Source: Vicia villosa
Taxonomy: Eukaryota; Streptophyta; Magnoliopsida; Fabales; Fabaceae
Length of the DNA: 64,000 bases
Reading direction: 5' to 3'
NCBI RefSeq assembly: GCF_029867415.1
Contig: NW_026705173.1
Span: 868,001 to 932,000, forward strand
Shown here in pieces: positions 58,471 to 64,000 of this stretch (within the stretch, counting starts at the first letter, position 1; each line of letters opens with the position of its first letter). Below the pieces are notes generated by a model. That model had not been told where the DNA came from, ran no database searches, and saw nothing but the letters and a program-made list of their open reading frames with translations. The position numbers and the translations under genes were made by a program.

Positions 58471-58616
58471 AACGTTCGTTATTTAGTTTCCTTGAAAAAC
58501 GACTCGAAAAAGACTCTTTTTTTTTGTTTTAATTATTATGAATGAATAATGCATGAATGCTTGAATGCAAACACAAGAGTTTTTAAACAAACATGGCGTA
58601 GAAGGGTATAGTGGTC

Positions 58617-58938
58617 ATGAAGTTACAACGCAAACCTCGTCCCAATGGTAAACTAAGGATAATGATTTTTGTACCTGTAGAACGGGTTCTAGGGGTCTCA
58701 GAATTTTTGCTCAACCTTAAAGATACGTTGACTGGTATCTATAAGAGAGTTTTCTCCGAGTGTAGTATCTGCGTGACAATTACTTCCGTAATCACCGCTC
58801 TACGTCCTAAGAAAGGCTTTAAGTTGGGTTAATGTGTTTCTAGGTCCTCCTAGTACAAATCAGACTCGGAATGCATTGGCGCAGTTAATCACAACCATCC
58901 AGACAAATCCCAATAGTAGATTTGGAAACCAAGATTAG
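58617..58938 (+). pseudogene. Antisense open frame of the Ogre leader, frameshifted
   Basis: Counterpart of 40449-40769 on the strand opposite to its element. It starts MKLQRKPRPNGKLRIMIF and is open for 66 codons to RPKK, where one inserted base (CCTAAGAAAGG versus CCTAAAAAGG) shifts the frame. The remaining text to TAG at 58936-58938 still matches in the shifted frame. Confidence 0.45.
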
Positions 58939-59208
58939 AGGTCCTTCACCGAGAAGACATCCTCCATCCTATCTTATGTTGCACTAAAATCCGGGTATAG
59001 GATTTCTCACCACAAGGGGGAATCAAGCCCTTTCCCGATACAGAATAAACAAAATAAACAAATATAATATGCAACAATCACATGAAATGACACAGAGGTT
59101 AGGCAAGACCTCTCTTGTTTGAGGGGGAATTTGGCATCCCTAAATCCTCATTGGGGGAATTTGTCAACCATTGGTTTGGATGAAAACCCAAGGTTTTTAA
59201 CACTTATA

Positions 59209-59226
59209 TCCCCAGCAGAGTCGCCA
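59209..59226 (-). other. Primer-binding site, Ogre (tRNA-Arg) type
   Basis: Minus strand TGGCGACTCTGCTGGGGA, seven bases inside the LTR end ACCACA at 59233. It fixes the orientation and shows that 59233-62875 is the 5' LTR. Confidence 0.9.
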
Positions 59227-59232
59227 TTTTTC

Positions 59233-62200
59233 TGTGGTGTCGTTTTTTTTACCTCCCCGTTTCACTTGGGATGACTGCACGCTAGACCCTTCACGCGAAA
59301 TTTGGAAGGAGAATGCGCCCGGGGCGGGATGAATTTTGTTTCAGTTCTTCCTACGATATCACACGAACTTTTTAATTGTCCAAACGAGTAGGAGAGGGGA
59401 AAAAGATCTCAAATTAACCCTAGGAGTTTGCTAAGTGTGGGGATTTCACCTAGACTAGAAATTCTGGAGTTCGGGGGGTCGGTTATACATAGGGAAGAGT
59501 TTAAGCACCCTACATATCCGTAGTACTCTACGGGAACCTTCTCTGTGTCATTGTGATTGTGTTTATTGCTAATGATCGGGAAAGTTTCTCCTTTGTGTTA
59601 GGAGAGAGAATTGAATTGATTTAAAAAGACAGACAGACAGACAAACGAACTGACTATTTTTGGTATTTTATTAGCTCACTGAGATTCCTTGTGAACCTCA
59701 TGCCTACATATCCCTAGTGGAAGTCAGAGCTTAATGTAGTTCGGGGAACTAACTAGGGAAATTAATTATTTTTGGTGCCTTGCTTGAAGCTCAAGGTTGA
59801 AGCTTTGAATTAAATCTCTGTTTACAGTAAAGAGACATGAAGTCATCTTTATAGAGAGGTATTTCTACTATTCCACCACAAACATTAAAAGAGTGACAGA
59901 ATAACTGAATTCATTTCATTCAAGATGGGGACCTTACTTGTGTATGTGCAAGTATACCGGTCAATTTTGTCTTGAATGAAAGAAAGATGCTCATCCAAAT
60001 TAGGGAAAGTTAATCACATGTCTGGGTTTTACTGCCAACTCATGCCTTTCAAAATCCTAAATGGGAAACTTGATTAAAATTAAAATGAAATGTAATGTTT
60101 GTTTGTATGGATGTGGTAGAGTAGTAAAAATATATCTCTATAGAGATAAGCAATATGTATCTATTGTATAAAAGATTTGACTTTACCTGGCTTGCATGAG
60201 GCCCAAGCTTGGGGCTTTTGATTGTTTTTATTGACTCTGGGAGATAACTCTACTGGGGGTTAATTTACAGGGAATTTATGTTCTGTACAAAGCCCAGAAT
60301 TGAGGCTGACTCTAGTTGGAGAGTGTTTATTTGATGGATTTTATTTGGTGTTCTGTACAAAGCCCAGAATTGTGGCTGGCTCTACTTAGGGAGACTCTAT
60401 TTGTGTGCCTTGTACAAAGCCCAAGGTTGTGGCTGACTGCTGAGGATAACTGAGTTTTTTAAGACTATGGATGACTCTATTTTGTGTGCCTTGTACAAAG
60501 CCCAAGGTTGTGGCTGACTCTTAACTGTGAAAGTTATTTAATTTGTGCCTTGTATGAAGCCCAAGGTTGTGGCTACTCTAGCTATTGGAAAGATTACTTT
60601 CTGCCTTGTACAAAGCCCAAGGTTGTGGAGGACTCTTAAAGAAACTGATTATGGAAGACTCTATGGGGAAAAGATCCTTGAGATTAGGAATCTTTGACAC
60701 AGGGAAATATGGTTTATCTGCCTTGTACAAAGCCCAAGGTTGTGGCTACTAAAAATGAAGGACTCATTGGGGGAGTTTTATTCTGCTAGAGGTTTTAACA
60801 AACTAATTTATTTTTTTATGTTCTTTGGAAGCTAACCCTTTCCAGGGATTTTGACTCAGCTGGAGAAATTGTCTATAAAAAGACTGGATTTTTGGAGGCT
60901 AACCCTTTCCAGGGGTTTTGACTCTTTTGGGGAATTTATCTCTTAAAGGAATGAATCTTTGTTAAAATGATAGAATGATTTGGAGGCTGACCCTTTCCAG
61001 GGATTTTTTTTTAAAATGAAGGAATGTGTGGAGGCTAACCCTTTCCAGGGGTTTTTGTTAAAATGAAAGAATGTGTGGAGGCTAACCCTTTCTAGGGGTT
61101 TTGTGTTAAAAAAAAGAATGGAAGAAAGATTATCTAGTGGAGACTTCTTGTTTTAAAGCCCAAGATTAAGGCTGACTCTGATTGAGAATAAACAAACATA
61201 GATCCTAGAATCTGCTAAGGAAGATTGATGAAGATAAGGGTGACAGAGACTGTCCATGTCTCTCATTCCAAAAAGTATACTCGATATGAGATTGAGACAA
61301 TCTTAGCTTATTTAAAGTCTGGTTTAAAGAATGGAAGAAACTCATCAGGATAGGCTAAAAGGTAACTAAAGACTTATTCCTATGTTTATAAGAAACCTGA
61401 TGGGTCCTTGTATACAAGCTCAAGAGGAAGCTGGAAATGCTTTTAAGAAGCCTGTGGGTCCTTGTACAAAGCCCAAGAGGAGGCTAATCGAGGGTCATCG
61501 AGGGTCCTTGTTATAGCACAAGAGAAATCTATGTGGTTTTGAACTTATTTTGGCTTTAAGCAAACGGGTAAGAGGTTTCACCGGGAATAATTCCTCTTTG
61601 GGTGGATGTGTCCTATTTTGGGTTCTAAGGCTTTTGCCATGATGTTTCACCGGGAATAATTCATCTTGGGGGTTTGAACTACAGATCTCTAATTAGGAAA
61701 GAGCCTTCACCAGGAAGACATTCTCAATCCTAGGCCATATTCCTATAATATATATATAGTTTAATTGTCCTAGGGTTTACACTCAAACGTAGTTCTAAAC
61801 AATATATATAAACAGTTCTATATTTGACAGTAATTTAAATAAAGACTGTAAATTGAAAGCTTGTAAAGCCTAACCTGGATGGAGTGGAGGCCTTTGAAGA
61901 AGTATATACAAAGCCTTACCAGCAATTTTTGTTGTTTTATTGATAAAACTTGAATATTTATGATAAACAGTTACAGGTTTTGAAAACAGAAGAAGTGAAG
62001 ATGGACAAAGGTCACATAGGTATCTGAAGAGTTTCACCGGGAATAATGCCCTTCAAATACCAGAAGAATGTTTTGAAAACAGAAAGAAGATTTTGTAAAT
62101 ACAGTTTTTGAAAACAAACTAATGAAAAGAAAAAAAGGTGTTGGGTCTTACACTCTAATAGAAGCCCAATGATTTATTTACCGTTTAAAAAAAACATTTG

Positions 62201-62875
62201 TTTAAAAAAATATTGAAATATGTTTGAGATTTGACAAAAGTCAACCTAATTAAGGCAAAGACAAAATCTATACCTAATTAAGACCTAAATGATTAGGGTT
62301 TTAACTTAAAATCATTCACAAAATGATTAGGTTTAAAAAAACAAATGAAAATGTATTTAAAAGTATTTTAGAAATACTTTAAAAAACATCATTTTAAACC
62401 TAATAAAAATTCATGAAATAAATAATATTTTTTGTGATTTTTTTGATTATTCATAAAATAGATATATTAAATGATAAGTGTGTGAAAAATGAAGTGAAAA
62501 TGATTTAATTTGATAGGCGAAATAATCATGTGAAGTTGTGAAGAAAATAAATGAGAAAAGTGATAAAAATTAAGGATTTGTCTCCACCAAGGCTTGAACC
62601 CACGCTCCCATGGTCACCACACAAAACAAAGCCAACTGAGCTACACGCTCAGTGTGACTAAAGAGGGATCCGAGTTGATTATATGTGAAACACGCGCGTT
62701 TAAAATAAAAAAGAAAACAAAAGGTCTGAGGGGGGATCGAACCCCATACCTAAGGCATGAGAATGTGAGAGGCGCTTGTAACCAAGTGAGCTGAACGTTT
62801 TAGTCGTTCAAAACACACTTCCAATTGATTATATTTTAAACTTGCTTCTGAAAACTCAAAAAAACGCGCGCAAAG
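59233..62875 (-). repeat. 5' LTR of the minus-strand Ogre, 5' part missing
   Basis: The last 3.6 kb of an LTR equivalent to 33839-40146, with hairpin arrays at 60185-61100. Its upstream part is cut at 62876 by another LTR. Homology to the LTR at 33839 reaches back to about position 36310 there. Confidence 0.9.
62582..62805 (-). other. Two tRNA-like modules in the minus-strand Ogre LTR
   Basis: On the minus strand, one unit (62805-62718) has GGGGTTCGATCCCCC. The second (about 62657-62582) has TGTAGCTCAGTTGG (A-box) and GGGTTCAAGCCTTGG (B-box), close to tRNA text. Counterparts of 36390-36608. Confidence 0.55.
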
Positions 62876-63680
62876 TATAACACCCCGAATTTTATTTAAT
62901 TGGTTAATTATATTATTGAAGGATTTAAATATTTGATTTAGTCGAATTTGGATTGTCGGTGTTATTTAAGGGCGTATTTGGAATTATATAAATTGAAGTC
63001 GGATAGTCGGAAAATAATATTAAGAATAATATTATTTATATGTCGGAATTATTATATTGAAGGAATTATTATTATAAGTGATATAATTGATTATTTGAGT
63101 TATATCTCTTATTGGGCCTAAATTGATTTTGGAGGATATTAAATAAAGAGAGGATTTAAACACTAAGCCCAATTGGTTTTATATTAGGGTTTTAGAGATT
63201 TTGGAAAGTGAGAGTTGTCATAATGAAGAAGCAAGAATAGAGGAGAAAGAGGCAAGACTATGGAGAAGAAGAAGCTTGAAGATTTTTCATCCGTGGTGTC
63301 ACCCATTGAGTTGCTTCCATTGATAAGGTAAGGGTGGGGTTCTTTTCCTATAATAGGGTTTATGAGCATTTGTATGTTGGGGATGAGGGATTTATATTAT
63401 TCCAATTGCTTGTGTTAATTGTTGCTGGAAATTAGGATATAGGTTGTAGTTAAAGTTGCTTTCTCCTGCCTTTGATGTCCGGCAGCAAATTTTGTATGGC
63501 GGTCGTTGCCGAGCGACACACCCACTTACCCATGTTATTTTATTTCGTTGCTTTTAATTGTCTGCTGTATCCATGCTGTGACCTTGCTTGTTTCTGTTTC
63601 AAATTGTTTTACATTGTTTGTTTCTGTTTCATATTACATTCCATTATTTATTCTCATGTTTATACAGTAGCTTAATATAA

Positions 63681-63682
<2 letters not shown>

Positions 63683-63763
<81 letters not shown>
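63683..63763. repeat. (TA)n microsatellite
   Basis: About 40 uninterrupted TA units, self-complementary. Confidence 0.95.
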
Positions 63764-63764
<1 letters not shown>

Positions 63765-63849
63765 CTTAATCATACCTTATATGTGCCGTGTGTTACTTAA
63801 ATATGTATATGTTACTTAATGAAACATATATAATATATATGTGAATAAT

Positions 63850-63951
<102 letters not shown>

Positions 63952-64000
63952 AATGTAAAACAGCCACGTTCGATCGAAATAACCAAATTAAGCGGTATAA

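Larger units (their letters stand above)
49013..62875 (-). mobile_element. Minus-strand Ogre derivative: LTR, PBS, ORF1, gag, PRO; RT to 3' UTR deleted
   Basis: Reading on the minus strand: partial 5' LTR 62875-59233, PBS 59226-59209, leader with antisense frame, ORF1 58470-56983, gag to protease 56694-52475, candidate intron, the first 100 or so codons of the RT exon, then at 51847 a direct join to the last 2.8 kb of an LTR ending at 49013. RT core, both RNases H, integrase, 3' UTR and the start of the 3' LTR are deleted. The two LTR parts are near-identical to each other over their shared length. It abuts the 3' UTR of the plus-strand Ogre at 49012. Confidence 0.88.

Overview
The window is plant nuclear DNA, very probably from a legume of the Pisum/Vicia/Lathyrus group. 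This is an inference from three things: giant Ogre-type Ty3/gypsy retrotransposons (tRNA-Arg-type primer site, extra ORF1, candidate PRO-RT intron, second plant-type RNase H), legume-style MITEs, and a defensin-like cysteine-rich peptide gene. Nearly everything is nested retrotransposon. The only host gene I can support is a two-exon defensin-like gene on the minus strand at 25970-26314.

Left block (1-22209). A minus-strand Ogre LTR start (1-165) lies in a truncated LTR of a TGTAACA...TGTTACA family (166-1294). That LTR cuts a minus-strand Ogre/Tat pol relic (1295-3894). Next come a 2.7-kb near-perfect palindrome made of two opposed LTR pieces (3895-6610) and the rest of a minus-strand LTR (to 8949). 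That LTR interrupts the RT of a plus-strand Tat element (RT 8950, RNase H, plant-type RNase H, integrase to 16602, hairpin-rich 3' UTR, LTR 18933-about 22209). A young non-autonomous LTR element (10477-15032, 1822-bp LTRs, TSD TTCCT) split the plant-type RNase H.

Middle block (22210-33838). This is AT-rich intergenic DNA with a possible LINE tail, two Mutator-like MITEs with 9-bp target duplications, a CACTA end, a duplicated and tandemly repeated segment, and the defensin-like gene. It is followed by a non-coding LTR element (LARD-like, 27075-33838) whose second LTR is cut by the next Ogre.

Right block (33839-64000). A plus-strand Ogre derivative (6308-bp LTR, PBS, intact 492-codon ORF1, then directly plant-type RNase H plus integrase) has lost gag, protease and RT. 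A solo LTR (45606-48527, TSD CCCGG) sits in its 3' UTR. A minus-strand Ogre derivative (49013-62875) keeps ORF1, gag and protease but lost most of RT and everything after it. A further TGTAACA-type LTR starts at about 62876.

The most unusual signal is structural. Downstream of integrase, in the 3' UTR arrays and in the LTRs, these elements carry arrays of short hairpins whose stems change together while the loops stay constant. The clearest case is a trio of hairpins just after the integrase stop codon in two diverged elements. Other items are a conserved antisense reading frame upstream of ORF1, tRNA-like modules in LTRs, and 3' UTR repeats that match the complement of the primer-binding site.
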